Source: Planctomycetota bacterium (GTDB taxonomy: Bacteria; Planctomycetota; Phycisphaerae; Phycisphaerales; SM1A02). Taken from it: 64,000 bases of DNA. The notes below the pieces were generated by a model. It was given only the letters and a program-made list of their open reading frames with translations, searched no databases and was not told where the DNA came from. The stretch covers positions 1 through 64,000 of the forward strand of contig JACZRS010000019.1 in NCBI GenBank assembly GCA_022574595.1, written 5' to 3'. The translations under genes and the position numbers were made by a program. Of this stretch, positions 51,790 to 61,138 are shown piece after piece. How positions within the stretch are numbered: the first letter of the stretch is position 1; every line of letters starts with the position of its first letter.

Positions 51790-53616
51790 TTATTTACGCT
51801 TGCCTGTTCGTTTTCGCGCCGTTTTTTTCTTCTTTTTTGTTACTTTTCTTTTCTTGGCAACGCTTTGGGGTTCTTTTCCAAAAAGTGTGTCATCTTCTTC
51901 ATTAATTTCAGGTGCTGCACTAGCAACAATTACTACGTGTTCGTCTCTTGCCAAACTTGCTACTTCATCAATAACTTTGCCTTCATCATCGAGTTGCTGA
52001 TCTGCCTGAGCAGTCCTGCGCTTGGCTTGTTTTAACAATGCGTAATAAATGCGCTTTGCATCCGAGCCAGTTATATCCTCACACGCTTTAGCGACCTCGC
52101 CTATGTACCTCTCAAAGATAGTGCGGCGTTCGGATTCACGTAGCATTCGCTTTCTACGACGCAGATATGTTCCTAGCTTTCTCCCACATTCCTGGAGTGC
52201 TAGCTTCATCTCCTTGCGAATCTCATCGTAATCCGCAATCGCTTCTTTGGATTCACTTGTAAATGGAACCCAAACACTAGCCATGTGAATCATGATCACT
52301 AAGGGACCTTGCGGGAGACTTCCCCGCGGTTGGCTTAAACCATAATTCTTCCAACTTGCTTCTAATGCGCCCTTAAACGAGCAGCAAGAGGACTGCTGAT
52401 ATAGTAGCGGAACCCTATTTGCGAACCTGATAACGCGAGCAGCATCTTCACCTTGAATTTCGCCTCCATATGCGATTCCAACTTCTATTTGAAATGGATT
52501 GCCTCTATACACCGCAGGTGGCCGAGTCGCAGCCGTATAAAACTCAGCCTTCACACCACGCAAGAGCCCTGCAAGCATGGCTTTGGAACCAATAGGAACT
52601 AAGCAGTCCGTTGGTGGTGGGTTAATGCGAATTTCCTGAATCGCTTTGTATAGCTTCTCTGCATCATTATGATCAATTGTCTTAATCCAACTATTGCCGG
52701 TCAGTCCCGCTGCAGAAGCAATGTCTCTTGCCTTGGTGGGACCTACTCTACAAAAATCATTACGTAAGAAGCCCGCAAGCTGCTTCTCCGTCGTGCGCTC
52801 TAGCATTTGAATCAACGTGCCAAGTTCAATGCCCTTGGGGTGCGGCTTGATTTCCAATGGTTCATCTGGCAGCTCATCAACCGTACGCTTAAAGTGACGG
52901 GTTTCATTGCCAGGTGTTACATATGTAATATCAGCATGAGGATTGGCGATAGCTGTAAGCTCAAGGTACTCGTCGATCGACTGTCTACCTTTTAGGTATT
53001 TGCCTTCAAGTTCAATTTCTACTTGCGTTCCATGACCTTGCGGAAAAAGTTTGTCATCTTCTTTGTGTTCATCATCGCTGACGACCTCTGCTCGATTCTT
53101 GGAAGTATCCATCTTTATGCGCATTTCGTGGGCTGGTTTGCGCTTTGAAGGTTTGGAGATAATCAACACGGGTTTGCCAGTAGTCATTAAGCCGTACATC
53201 CCCGCTGCACTGATACCTATTCCTTGCTGACCGCGGCTCATTTTCATTTGGTGAAACTTCGAGCCGTACAACAGTTTGCCGAAAATATGTTCTATTTGCT
53301 TTTTTACAATGCCCGGCCCATTATCGCGGACAATGATTTTGAATCTCGTTTCGTCCTTTTGAAGAATCTGCACAAAGATGTTTGGGAGTATTCCACCTTC
53401 TTCACACGCGTCAAGCGCATTATCTACCGCTTCCTTAATTGTAGTAAGTAACGCTTTACGCGGATTATCAAATCCCAGCAGGTGGCGGTTCTTTGCAAAA
53501 AACTCGCTGACAGAAATATCGCGTTGTTGGCTGGCCATGGACTCAGCAGTCGCAATTGTGCGCTGTTTCTTTTTTCGAGGCGATTTTCTACTTGCTGCTG
53601 TCAAAAGAGAACTCAT
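51790..53616 (-). CDS. top6B: DNA topoisomerase VI subunit B (GHKL ATPase)
   Basis: Subunit B is the ATP-driven gate of topoisomerase VI. The 608-residue protein shows the GHKL ATPase motifs: N66 (KEAVDNALDACEE), DNGPGI (98-103) and GQQGIGISAAG (129-139). The H2TH region (DFCRVGPTKARDIASAAGL) and transducer (NPFQIEVGIAYGG, FANRVPLLYQQSSC) follow in the usual order. Both ends are lysine-rich: an N-terminal SRKSPRKKKQR and a C-terminal KKRKVTKKKKKTARKRTGKR, absent from typical archaeal proteins. It is upstream of the subunit A gene and probably cotranscribed. Confidence 0.95.
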   Translation of the reverse strand: MSSLLTAASRKSPRKKKQRTIATAESMASQQRDISVSEFFAKNRHLLGFDNPRKALLTTIKEAVDNALDACEEGGILPNIFVQILQKDETRFKIIVRDNGPGIVKKQIEHIFGKLLYGSKFHQMKMSRGQQGIGISAAGMYGLMTTGKPVLIISKPSKRKPAHEMRIKMDTSKNRAEVVSDDEHKEDDKLFPQGHGTQVEIELEGKYLKGRQSIDEYLELTAIANPHADITYVTPGNETRHFKRTVDELPDEPLEIKPHPKGIELGTLIQMLERTTEKQLAGFLRNDFCRVGPTKARDIASAAGLTGNSWIKTIDHNDAEKLYKAIQEIRINPPPTDCLVPIGSKAMLAGLLRGVKAEFYTAATRPPAVYRGNPFQIEVGIAYGGEIQGEDAARVIRFANRVPLLYQQSSCCSFKGALEASWKNYGLSQPRGSLPQGPLVIMIHMASVWVPFTSESKEAIADYDEIRKEMKLALQECGRKLGTYLRRRKRMLRESERRTIFERYIGEVAKACEDITGSDAKRIYYALLKQAKRRTAQADQQLDDEGKVIDEVASLARDEHVVIVASAAPEINEEDDTLFGKEPQSVAKKRKVTKKKKKTARKRTGKRK

Positions 53617-54216
53617 TGATTCTTATCCATGGTGGTTCTGATCATTTCAATCAGTCAGATTCCCATGCTCCCGTTACATGATCGGTCTGCCAAGGGGCAA
53701 TATGAGCATTTTTGATATTACTGAGAACAATAGAATCACAAATAGCTTGATTTAAGGGAGTTGGCATAGATTTATTGCTAATTTGTCTACTTGTGACAAA
53801 GCCCTAGGTGGTATGCCCAGGGCTATGCCGTATTCGGGGAGGATTCAAGAATTGTTACTTGCAGGAAAAACAAGAATCAATACGCACGACAAATCATAGT
53901 TCATCTCCCCGGGCGCGATGTGAGCCCAGTTCGCAGGGCATTGCCGTGCCTGACATCGAACCGTTCGTGGGCGGACAGTTCAAGGTGTCGCCAGAAAATC
54001 TTCCTCCCCAATCTCTTTTGTTAGTTTGAAAAATAGGTAAAAGTAGATACCAGCTAATGTTGTGATTGTGTTAGTTCCTTGCAGGTTGATCTGACTAATC
54101 AAAGAGGTTCACATTTGCCATCAATATCAAATTCCATATTTGCCTTGGATGTACATGAGCGTCTATGCTCTCCGCCCTAATTCAGTCATTTTGCTAACCT
54201 TGCAGGAAGTGCCGCT
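53617..54216. other. Long intergenic region before ndk
   Basis: These 600 bp lie between the divergent top6B and ndk genes. No convincing gene, tRNA or known RNA was recognised; a 73-codon frame at 53808-54029 has no ribosome binding site and unusual composition. A short hairpin CCCTAGG-N-CCAGGGC-like arrangement occurs near 53802-53824. It should carry both promoters; a non-coding RNA is possible but unsupported. Confidence 0.4.
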
Positions 54217-54687
54217 ATGCAAACTACACTAATTATTTTGAAGCCTGATGCAGTGCAACGAGGCTTGATGGGCAGTATTATCTCCCGATTTGAGGATAAA
54301 GGGCTGAGAATAGTTGGTTGCAAGATGATGCTAATTCCTCGTGATTTGGCTGAAAAGCACTATGAAGTACACGCAGATAAGCCGTTTTATGAGGGATTAC
54401 TTAATTTTATGACATCTGGACCAGTCCTGGTCATAGCCCTTCAGGGAGTGGATGCCGTAGAAGTCTGTCGTAAGCTCATGGGGGCAACTTTCGGATCAAA
54501 AGCTGAACCGGGGACTATCAGAGGCGATTTTGGTATCTCAAACAGCTTCAACTTGATTCATGGCTCTGATAGCCCTGAAACTGCACTCGAGGAGCTGGAC
54601 AGATTCTTCAAACATGGTGATCTGATCGACTATGAGCGAGCTATCGAGCCCTGGGTCTACGACATGACCGCCGGTAGCCCAGAATAG
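54217..54687 (+). CDS. ndk: Nucleoside diphosphate kinase
   Basis: Ndk balances nucleoside triphosphates through a phosphohistidine. The 156-residue protein starts MQTTLIILKPDAVQRGLMGS. The active histidine is H115 (FNLIHGSDSPETA). It is about 13 residues longer than E. coli Ndk, at the C-terminus. AGGAAG precedes the ATG. Confidence 0.96.
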   Translation: MQTTLIILKPDAVQRGLMGSIISRFEDKGLRIVGCKMMLIPRDLAEKHYEVHADKPFYEGLLNFMTSGPVLVIALQGVDAVEVCRKLMGATFGSKAEPGTIRGDFGISNSFNLIHGSDSPETALEELDRFFKHGDLIDYERAIEPWVYDMTAGSPE

Positions 54688-54882
54688 GTCAGAATTTGCG
54701 GGAACCAATCGAAGGCCAATGCGTCGGACCTCTCCCCGAAAAGTAGGGCCAATATTGGTTTTCTAACCGGGTGTTGAACCGATCAATCTTCCATACTGGC
54801 ACAAACAGGGCGGTTTGGGCAAAAAAGGCTGTTATGGGACGTTGCGATGAAGGATTATTGCACCTCCCGATAAGAAAGTGGA

Positions 54883-54917
54883 TTGCTTTATTGCAAGAAG
54901 TTTTTATAATACTTCTT
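54883..54917 (+). promoter_or_regulatory. Promoter with inverted repeat around the -10 box
   Basis: TTGCTT (54883-54888), a 16-bp spacer and a perfect TATAAT (54905-54910). AAGAAGT (54895-54901) and ACTTCTT (54911-54917) form a perfect inverted repeat surrounding the -10 box, which could be a repressor operator. It lies about 190 bp upstream of the sigma gene. Confidence 0.5.
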
Positions 54918-55040
54918 AGACTGTGAACCCTGTTATGGGATGTCCAGTATCTAGTGGTGGCAGGGAAGGGAACGGCAAAGTTTGTGATTATCTTCACAAT
55001 CTCTCGCCGATGAAATCTTGCCCACCCGCTAGGGAATACT

Positions 55041-55067
55041 TTGACGTAGTGAGACGTCTTATACAAT
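55041..55067 (+). promoter_or_regulatory. Promoter-like site directly before the sigma-70 family gene
   Basis: TTGACG and TACAAT are 15 bp apart, slightly short, and lie about 40 bp before the start codon. The repeated AGACGTC (55052-55058 and again near 55071) may bind a regulator. Confidence 0.4.
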
Positions 55068-55104
55068 CATAGACGTCCTTTTAGAACTATTGAGGACCAA
55101 AGCG

Positions 55105-56154
55105 ATGCTTCAGGCCATGATTGGCAAAAACTCACCGTACAGTCGGGTGCGACAGCGCCAGAGGATATCGGTGCAGGGACAACAGATGGCCGATCCACGA
55201 TATGGTGGATTTACCCCTGCTGAAGAGCGTCTGCTGAGGCAGATTCTCTCGCAGCCTATGGACTACATTGACTCAGATGAGTTCCGTAAGCCCAAAGCTG
55301 AGAAAAAAATCTTTGAAGATGCTGAGGTAATTGAGCGTCCAGATGTCTCGTGGTATCGCCCACTTATGGACGATCCACAGCCAGATCGACAGCCTCGCAA
55401 CACCGGAACCGTGCTTCTAAGTGCGGCTCAGGAAAGCGTGCTATTCCTGAAGTACAACTACGCTCGCCATCGAGTAAGCGAGCTTCAGATCAAGATAGGA
55501 CCAGCTGATCCCAACGATGGGCAGGCACGCGAACTACTGCAGTGGTATAGAGTTGCGACTCAATATCGGGAGCAGATTGCAGAAACCAACCTCGCGCTGG
55601 TGCTGGCCATGGCCAAGCGTACCCGCATGAGTGAAGTTGACTTTGCAGACCTTGTAAGCGAAGGAAACATGGCCTTGCTGCGATCGGTTGACAAGTTCGA
55701 CTGTGGGCGTGGCTTTAAGTTTTCGACCTACGCCTGCCGTGCTATTCTCAAAGCGTTTTCGCGACAGGGAATGAAGCTGAGCAAATATCGTCAGCGATTC
55801 CCCACGGATTTCGATCCTGCGTTGGAAAAATCCAACCACCTGGAAATCCTGCGTAGAACGCACGAACTTGAGGCTGCGGATGAAGTTAAGCACATTGTCC
55901 TATGCAATGATGCCCAGCTAACCAAGGTCGAGCAGACGGTGATTCATCATCGCTTCGGTCTTGGTTGTGAGATTCCTCCACCTCCTCTAACTCTTGAGCA
56001 GGTCGGCCAAATCATCGGCGTGACCAAAGAGCGCGTGAGGCAAATCCAGAATAAAGCCCTCGATAAAATTCGAGTAACCTTAGAAGAATACGCTTCCCGC
56101 AAAGAAGATGAAGAGGCTGAAAAGGAAGAAAAAGCAGCTAGTTCAGCAGCCTAA
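55105..56154 (+). CDS. RNA polymerase sigma factor, sigma-70 family
   Basis: The ATG at 55105 has GAGG 9 bp upstream, rather than the upstream TTG. The 349-residue protein has an N-terminal part without homology (about 1-95), region 2 (LALVLAMAKRTRMSEVDFAD, DKFDCGRGFKFSTYACRAIL) and region 4 (RFGLGCEIPPPPLTLEQVGQ, GVTKERVRQIQNKALDKIR). Region 3 is short. It is not a housekeeping RpoD by length and N-terminus; a group 2/3 alternative factor is likely. The C-terminus is rich in Glu and Lys. Confidence 0.88.
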   Translation: MLQAMIGKNSPYSRVRQRQRISVQGQQMADPRYGGFTPAEERLLRQILSQPMDYIDSDEFRKPKAEKKIFEDAEVIERPDVSWYRPLMDDPQPDRQPRNTGTVLLSAAQESVLFLKYNYARHRVSELQIKIGPADPNDGQARELLQWYRVATQYREQIAETNLALVLAMAKRTRMSEVDFADLVSEGNMALLRSVDKFDCGRGFKFSTYACRAILKAFSRQGMKLSKYRQRFPTDFDPALEKSNHLEILRRTHELEAADEVKHIVLCNDAQLTKVEQTVIHHRFGLGCEIPPPPLTLEQVGQIIGVTKERVRQIQNKALDKIRVTLEEYASRKEDEEAEKEEKAASSAA

Positions 56155-56203
56155 AAAGAGCTTAATTAAGCTTATCCAAGCTTAATTTCACTAAAAACCC
56201 CTT

Positions 56204-56232
56204 CCCGATCCGTTTTAACGGGTCGGGTTTTT
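56204..56232 (+). terminator. Terminator after the sigma-70 family gene
   Basis: CCCGATCCGTT (56204-56214) and AACGGGTCGGG (56217-56227) pair with one mismatch and are followed by TTTTTC. The hairpin lies 50 bp after the stop codon. Confidence 0.85.
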
Positions 56233-56268
56233 CTTTGCGCGTATAGGATCATCTGAGCCGATTCAGCG

Positions 56269-58308
56269 ATGATGAGCAAGCAAAAAACTGGCAAACCTAG
56301 CTCTGTGAACCTGCAGATTCTTGATACTGCTCATAATCCTAAGGGCAGCATTCGTAAGTCCAAATCAGGCAGACGCAGGGCGATTGTGCTGGGGATTGTC
56401 CAGCTACTGATTATCGCTCACATAGTTCAGTGGTTTATCACAGGCAAAACCTCCACGCCCATCGAACCTTCGGAATCTATGGAGTTTGCAAAGCATGGCG
56501 TCATCAACGCGGGGCTTATATTCTTCGTAATTGCGTTACTTTCAACACTAATTCTCGGCAGATGGTTTTGCGGCTGGGGATGCCATCTCGTACTACTACA
56601 GGATCTTTGCTCATGGATGATGAAAAAACTTGGCGTGAGGCCCCGGCTCTTTCGTTCGAGGTTACTTATCTATGTCCCGTTGATTATTGCGATCTATATG
56701 TTCATTTGGCCTGCGTTTTATAGGTGGGGGGTTTACCCCAATTGGCAAAAGCTTGCGAATCTTTACCCAGCCATTTCTCAACCCCAAACACTTCAATCCT
56801 GGTCGGGCTTTTCTCTAGAACTAACAACAACTGATTTTCTGGGAACATTTGCAGGTCTATTTGTAGCAATCCCCTTTTTGTTTGTTTGCGGATTTGCATC
56901 AGTTTATTTCCTGGGCGCAAAAGGATTTTGCACCTACGGCTGCCCATACGGCGGATTCTTTGCACCGCTCGATGAACTTGCGCCCGCTAGGATTCGTGTG
57001 ACCGATGCATGTGAACAATGCGGCCACTGTACAGCAGTATGTACATCAAACGTGCGCGTTCACGAGGAAGTGCGTGAATTTGGAATGGTGGTTAATCCGG
57101 GGTGTATGAAATGCCTGGACTGTGTAAGTGTCTGCCCTAAGGATGCGCTGTACTTTGGCTTTGGCAAACCAGCGATTCTTAAAGGCAAAGCCAGGCACAA
57201 ACAGCCGACAGGGAATTATGATCTGACAATGCGCCAGGAAATTGTACTATTTATCACGTTCTGGCTCAGTTTCTTTGCAGCAAATGGTTTGTACGGCTTA
57301 ATACCTATGCTGTTCGCGCTTGGAACTGCGGGTATCACTACGTTTTTAGTATGGAAAGTTTGGGAAATTCTCTGCAAACCCAATGTTCGGTTTCATAAGT
57401 TTCAGTTTAAACATAAAGGCAAGATCAAAAAGGCTGGTTGGATTTTTACTGCGATGGTGATGGGAGTTATTTGTGTTACTACTCATAGCGCAATCGTTCA
57501 TGCAGTTGTGCGCATTGGTGAATATCACGAAATTCGTGTACAGGCGACAAAGCAGAACGTGTTTACGATAAATCCAGTATTACTAAGCGACCAAAAGCAC
57601 AGCCACGCACAATCAGCAATCGTAGCCTACAGCTTTGTTTCATATATTACTGGCGGACGAATTGGAATTTTACCAAAATGGCAATCAGTGCTTTGCGCTC
57701 GAATTGCAATTCTTAATGCTGCAATGTTAAAGCGTGACGAAGCTGTAGCCATATTGCTTGATGGTCTTGAAAGGTTTGGGTCAAGTGAGCCACTCTGTCA
57801 AACTTTAGCCCTGGTCTATATATCGCAGCTTCGCCACGTTGATGCGATAGATTTTTATAAACAAATATTATCAACAGAAATTACATATAGCGCCATGATG
57901 GACGACTTCGTAACTCTCTGCCAGGATGAAATGCGTTTTGATGATGCCATCGAAGTTTGCAGGAAGCGTTTGGAGATTGACCCAAAGCTGCTGCGCACCA
58001 TGCGCTGGCTTTCACTACTACTAATTAAAGATGGCCACGTTCAAGAGGGTATAGATGTTATATACCAAACGCTGGAAATTGATCCAAATAGCGCAGCTGG
58101 CTACGCAGCATTATCCAAAGCTTATTACAAACTCGGCCAAGACGACCAAGCTGAACAAGCCATGCACAAAGCTCTGGATTTAGATTCAACGAATCCACTT
58201 CTTTATTCACAAATGGCGATTTTACTTGACGCACTAGGCCGACCTATCGAAGCAGAAGAATATCGCGGTAAAGAAGAAGAGTTTAGGGAAGCAGATACTC
58301 ATCGTTGA
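56269..58308 (+). CDS. NapH/CcoG-like 4Fe-4S membrane protein fused to TPR domain
   Basis: The 679-residue protein has five or six membrane segments. It shows the motif pairs RWFCGWGCHLVLLQDL (about 99-114) and GFCTYGCPYGGFF (about 222-234), as in NapH/CcoG-type proteins. Two ferredoxin-like clusters follow: CEQCGHCTAVC and CMKCLDCVSVCPK. Residues about 480-670 form TPR-like helical repeats (SEPLCQTLALVYISQLRHVD; PNSAAGYAALSKAYYKLGQD). NapH relatives move electrons across the membrane to periplasmic enzymes; CcoG assists copper in oxidase assembly. The TPR fusion suggests a large partner complex. Which role applies cannot be read from context. Confidence 0.85.
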   Translation: MMSKQKTGKPSSVNLQILDTAHNPKGSIRKSKSGRRRAIVLGIVQLLIIAHIVQWFITGKTSTPIEPSESMEFAKHGVINAGLIFFVIALLSTLILGRWFCGWGCHLVLLQDLCSWMMKKLGVRPRLFRSRLLIYVPLIIAIYMFIWPAFYRWGVYPNWQKLANLYPAISQPQTLQSWSGFSLELTTTDFLGTFAGLFVAIPFLFVCGFASVYFLGAKGFCTYGCPYGGFFAPLDELAPARIRVTDACEQCGHCTAVCTSNVRVHEEVREFGMVVNPGCMKCLDCVSVCPKDALYFGFGKPAILKGKARHKQPTGNYDLTMRQEIVLFITFWLSFFAANGLYGLIPMLFALGTAGITTFLVWKVWEILCKPNVRFHKFQFKHKGKIKKAGWIFTAMVMGVICVTTHSAIVHAVVRIGEYHEIRVQATKQNVFTINPVLLSDQKHSHAQSAIVAYSFVSYITGGRIGILPKWQSVLCARIAILNAAMLKRDEAVAILLDGLERFGSSEPLCQTLALVYISQLRHVDAIDFYKQILSTEITYSAMMDDFVTLCQDEMRFDDAIEVCRKRLEIDPKLLRTMRWLSLLLIKDGHVQEGIDVIYQTLEIDPNSAAGYAALSKAYYKLGQDDQAEQAMHKALDLDSTNPLLYSQMAILLDALGRPIEAEEYRGKEEEFREADTHR

Positions 58309-58317
58309 GTATTCCTC

Positions 58318-58505
58318 TAATCCCTCTCCCCCTGGGAGAGGGCTAGGTCTCCATAGGCGACTCGCCGTGGCGAGGTGAGGGTCTTTTCTTTTATTGTCAT
58401 TTAAGAACCCCATGGATTGCTATCCATGGGCGTCGGGGGCGCGGCTAAACAGGCTCTTGATATGAACTCATGGATTGCCACCGGAAGTTCATGGGCGTCG
58501 GTGTG
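58318..58505. repeat. Hairpins followed by GGGCGTCGG and GC-rich repeats
   Basis: CCCCATGGATTGCTATCCAT followed by GGGCGTCGG (58407-58435) and a variant AACTCATGGATTGCC (58464 onward, to GGGCGTCGG) are members of the family seen at 36355-36380. CCCTCTCCCCCTGGGAGAGG (58322-58342) and CGCGGCTAAAC (58440-58450) are related to the spacer at 20527-20836. Confidence 0.7.
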
Positions 58506-58511
58506 TTATTA

Positions 58512-61046
58512 TTACCCCCAGTTGGCTAATAATATTAGTAGGTCTATGGTATCAACCAAGCTGTCACTATTGAGATCGGCAAGACAACATACATCGCATG
58601 ATCCCCAGGAGGCAAATAGCAATACTATATCTGCTGTTGTTATTGCAAGATCTCCATCTATATCGCCAAGTAATGGTTGGATTGGATTTCCTTGAAATTC
58701 GTATGCGCCCATATCAGCGATTATTGGAGTGCCGCAACCGGTATCTGGGGTTTGCGGCGTATCTGCAAAGCGCGGATTGCCAACAAGATCGATAGGCGTG
58801 AATTCGTTTGTGTTTTCATCACTATCAAGATCAGCGATATCGCTAGGTACGACATTATTCCAAGCTGCATCAATTGCGGGGGAGTCAGCGCTAAGGAAAA
58901 AGTTGTCATCATCTGGATCTACAAATAGTGGGTTATCTGCGATGTTGCCGATCCCACCTAACTTGCCGGTTAGCCCTTGCACTGTTGAGTAATTTATTGT
59001 TGCCGTGAATTCAGGTGATTCATCACTAATAAATATCTGTGATGATTCGTTTGTACCGTCTTGATCTTGGTTATTCCAGAGAATGGCGTTGTTAATTGTT
59101 GCAGATACATCAATAAAGGAGCCAATTCCATTAGGTCCAATATATACACCGCCACCTGATCCTAGTGCTACATTATTAGCTATTGTGCAGTTAGTTAGTG
59201 TTGGGTTGCTTTCCCAATAGGTGCTAGCAACTGCGCCTCCGTTAGAGTTACTGCTATTACCTATGAATATGCAATTAGTAAAGTTGGGTTTAGCTCGGTC
59301 CCAACAGGCAACCGCTCCGCCGTCGTTTGCGGTTGATTGATTATCAAGGAATTCGCAGTTTATGTAATGCGGTGCTGAAAGATAAGTCTCTAGTGTGGCA
59401 CCTCCTGAAGCCGCAATGTTTTGGGTGAATCGACAATCAATGAATTGTCCAGAATTTGGTCCATATGAAAACACCGCTCCGCCACCATTGTGTAAAGCTG
59501 AATTGCCTACGAAGTCGCAATCGTTGAATGTAGGATCAAATGGGGTCTGGTTGTAGATTGCACCTCCTGAAAAATTAGCTTTATTTGCAGTAAAAGTGCA
59601 GGCGATTATAGTAGGTGCTCCAGAAACATTTGCGATCGCACCCCCAAGACCCATAAAATCATCTGGATCAGCGTCATCGTTACCGACTTCGTTACCTGTG
59701 AATGTGCAATTAATAAGGAATAGGTCTTCTTTAACAAGTGCGTGACCTAAATTGAAGATAGCGCCGCCGAATGCGTAAGCAGGATATTCACCTATTTCAA
59801 TTACGAGTTTATTATTTGTGAAAGTGCAGTTTTGTATTATGGCGTTACTGTATTCAGTAGCCAATCCCGCACCACGAGACCATTCATTTACCACTCCCAC
59901 ATTGGCATTAAAAATGCAGTCGTTCAATGAAATATTACCGGCTACATTGTAAACACCACCGCCATATATTTTTATTATGTTTTCTTCGAAAATGACGGAG
60001 TTAAGAACAGTATCACTCATGAAACTATTGACACCTCCGCCGGAACGAGCCTCGTTTGCTGTGAATATTGAATCAGAAATTGTTGCTTGTGCGAATTGGT
60101 TGTTTACCGCCCCTCCCATTTTATTCGCCTGATTATCAAAGAAAATTGAGTTGGTAATAAATAAAGTTGATTCTTGGGTGTGTATAGCTGCTCCTCTTTC
60201 CGCTGAATTTGCAGTAAATACACAATCAATTACTTCTAGAAGCGAATTATCATATATTGCAATTGCACCGCCATTTTCTTCCACATAATTGCCGCTAAAT
60301 AAGCAGTTGATCATAGTCAGATTGCTTGAAATAATTAGCAATCCTCCTCCGTTTTGCTCTTCTTGAGGCAAGGGTGTGTTTGCTATTGAGTGTGAAATGG
60401 TGATTCCATCAAGAATGGTTTGCTCTTGTGAGTTAAATAGTGAAACTATATGAAAACTATTGGGAGCTAATTGTGCCCCGCAGTTATCTTCACAAAGCAA
60501 GTCTGCCCATAAAACACAGAGCTCATCCCACTCAATGTAGCAGCAAGCAGGATCCCACACGCAAACTTCACTTTCGCACAAACCACATTCGCAGCCAGGT
60601 GTTTTGTGTTCACTGCAACAATCATTTAGCTCAACGCATTGGCCCTCAGGATCGAGCGCTCCTGTAAATACCGTTTCGTAAAGTTCGACATTGCGTTCAT
60701 CAGGATCCTCAGCCCCAATACCCGCATATCCGCCTATAAGGGATGTAGAACTAATCAGCTGGAATGTTGCGAACCGATCATCTGTGCCTTGGTTATTCGC
60801 TGCGTCCTGATCGGGTCTATAAACCCCCTGAGCAACTCGTATTTCTAAGACTTCTCCATTGTTTGCCGCCTCGGTCAGGGCATCTTGTAAGAATGTAAAA
60901 GCAGTATCCCAGGTTAAGCCATCCCCATCAAGAGGCGCATCATCATCTACATAAAGTACCGAGCCAGCGTTGGCCGTTATTGTCAATGAGAAAAACACAG
61001 AAAGAACAATCGATTTCGTAGCCATAGATATCAACTTAGCAACCAT
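58512..61046 (-). CDS. Secreted right-handed beta-helix protein with dockerin-like C-terminus
   Basis: The ATG at 61046 has GGGAGG at 8 bp and a signal peptide follows (MATKSIVLSVFFSLTITANA). The 844-residue protein is a long beta-helix of right-handed parallel type, with many GGAVYN-like rungs (GGGVYNVAGN, GGAIYNQTPF, GGAVASTYW), as in Chlamydia-type polymorphic membrane proteins and polysaccharide-active enzymes. Near residue 175 lies a Cys-rich insertion. It ends in two dockerin-like loops (GDIDGDLAITTADIVLLFAS, ADLNSDSLVDTIDLLILLAN) with WG at the end. No catalytic residues can be assigned. Confidence 0.85.
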   Translation of the reverse strand: MVAKLISMATKSIVLSVFFSLTITANAGSVLYVDDDAPLDGDGLTWDTAFTFLQDALTEAANNGEVLEIRVAQGVYRPDQDAANNQGTDDRFATFQLISSTSLIGGYAGIGAEDPDERNVELYETVFTGALDPEGQCVELNDCCSEHKTPGCECGLCESEVCVWDPACCYIEWDELCVLWADLLCEDNCGAQLAPNSFHIVSLFNSQEQTILDGITISHSIANTPLPQEEQNGGGLLIISSNLTMINCLFSGNYVEENGGAIAIYDNSLLEVIDCVFTANSAERGAAIHTQESTLFITNSIFFDNQANKMGGAVNNQFAQATISDSIFTANEARSGGGVNSFMSDTVLNSVIFEENIIKIYGGGVYNVAGNISLNDCIFNANVGVVNEWSRGAGLATEYSNAIIQNCTFTNNKLVIEIGEYPAYAFGGAIFNLGHALVKEDLFLINCTFTGNEVGNDDADPDDFMGLGGAIANVSGAPTIIACTFTANKANFSGGAIYNQTPFDPTFNDCDFVGNSALHNGGGAVFSYGPNSGQFIDCRFTQNIAASGGATLETYLSAPHYINCEFLDNQSTANDGGAVACWDRAKPNFTNCIFIGNSSNSNGGAVASTYWESNPTLTNCTIANNVALGSGGGVYIGPNGIGSFIDVSATINNAILWNNQDQDGTNESSQIFISDESPEFTATINYSTVQGLTGKLGGIGNIADNPLFVDPDDDNFFLSADSPAIDAAWNNVVPSDIADLDSDENTNEFTPIDLVGNPRFADTPQTPDTGCGTPIIADMGAYEFQGNPIQPLLGDIDGDLAITTADIVLLFASWGSCDVCCLADLNSDSLVDTIDLLILLANWG

Positions 61047-61138
61047 TGAAAAGCCTCCCGAAAATTGCAATAATACCCTTTACGCTCAGATCTGGCACAT
61101 CGGCGCTTAGGTCGGCTAAGCAGTAATTTTAGTATGAA

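Larger units (their letters stand above)
54688..55104. other. Regulatory intergenic region upstream of the sigma-70 family gene
   Basis: This 417-bp stretch has no gene. It contains two promoter-like sites on the plus strand (54883-54910 and 55041-55067). A short direct repeat TGTTATGGGAYGT occurs near 54830 and 54933. Confidence 0.5.

Noticed and set aside
53808-54029. 73-codon frame in the long gap before ndk
   Set aside because: No ribosome binding site, no hydrophobic or domain-like pattern; may be chance.
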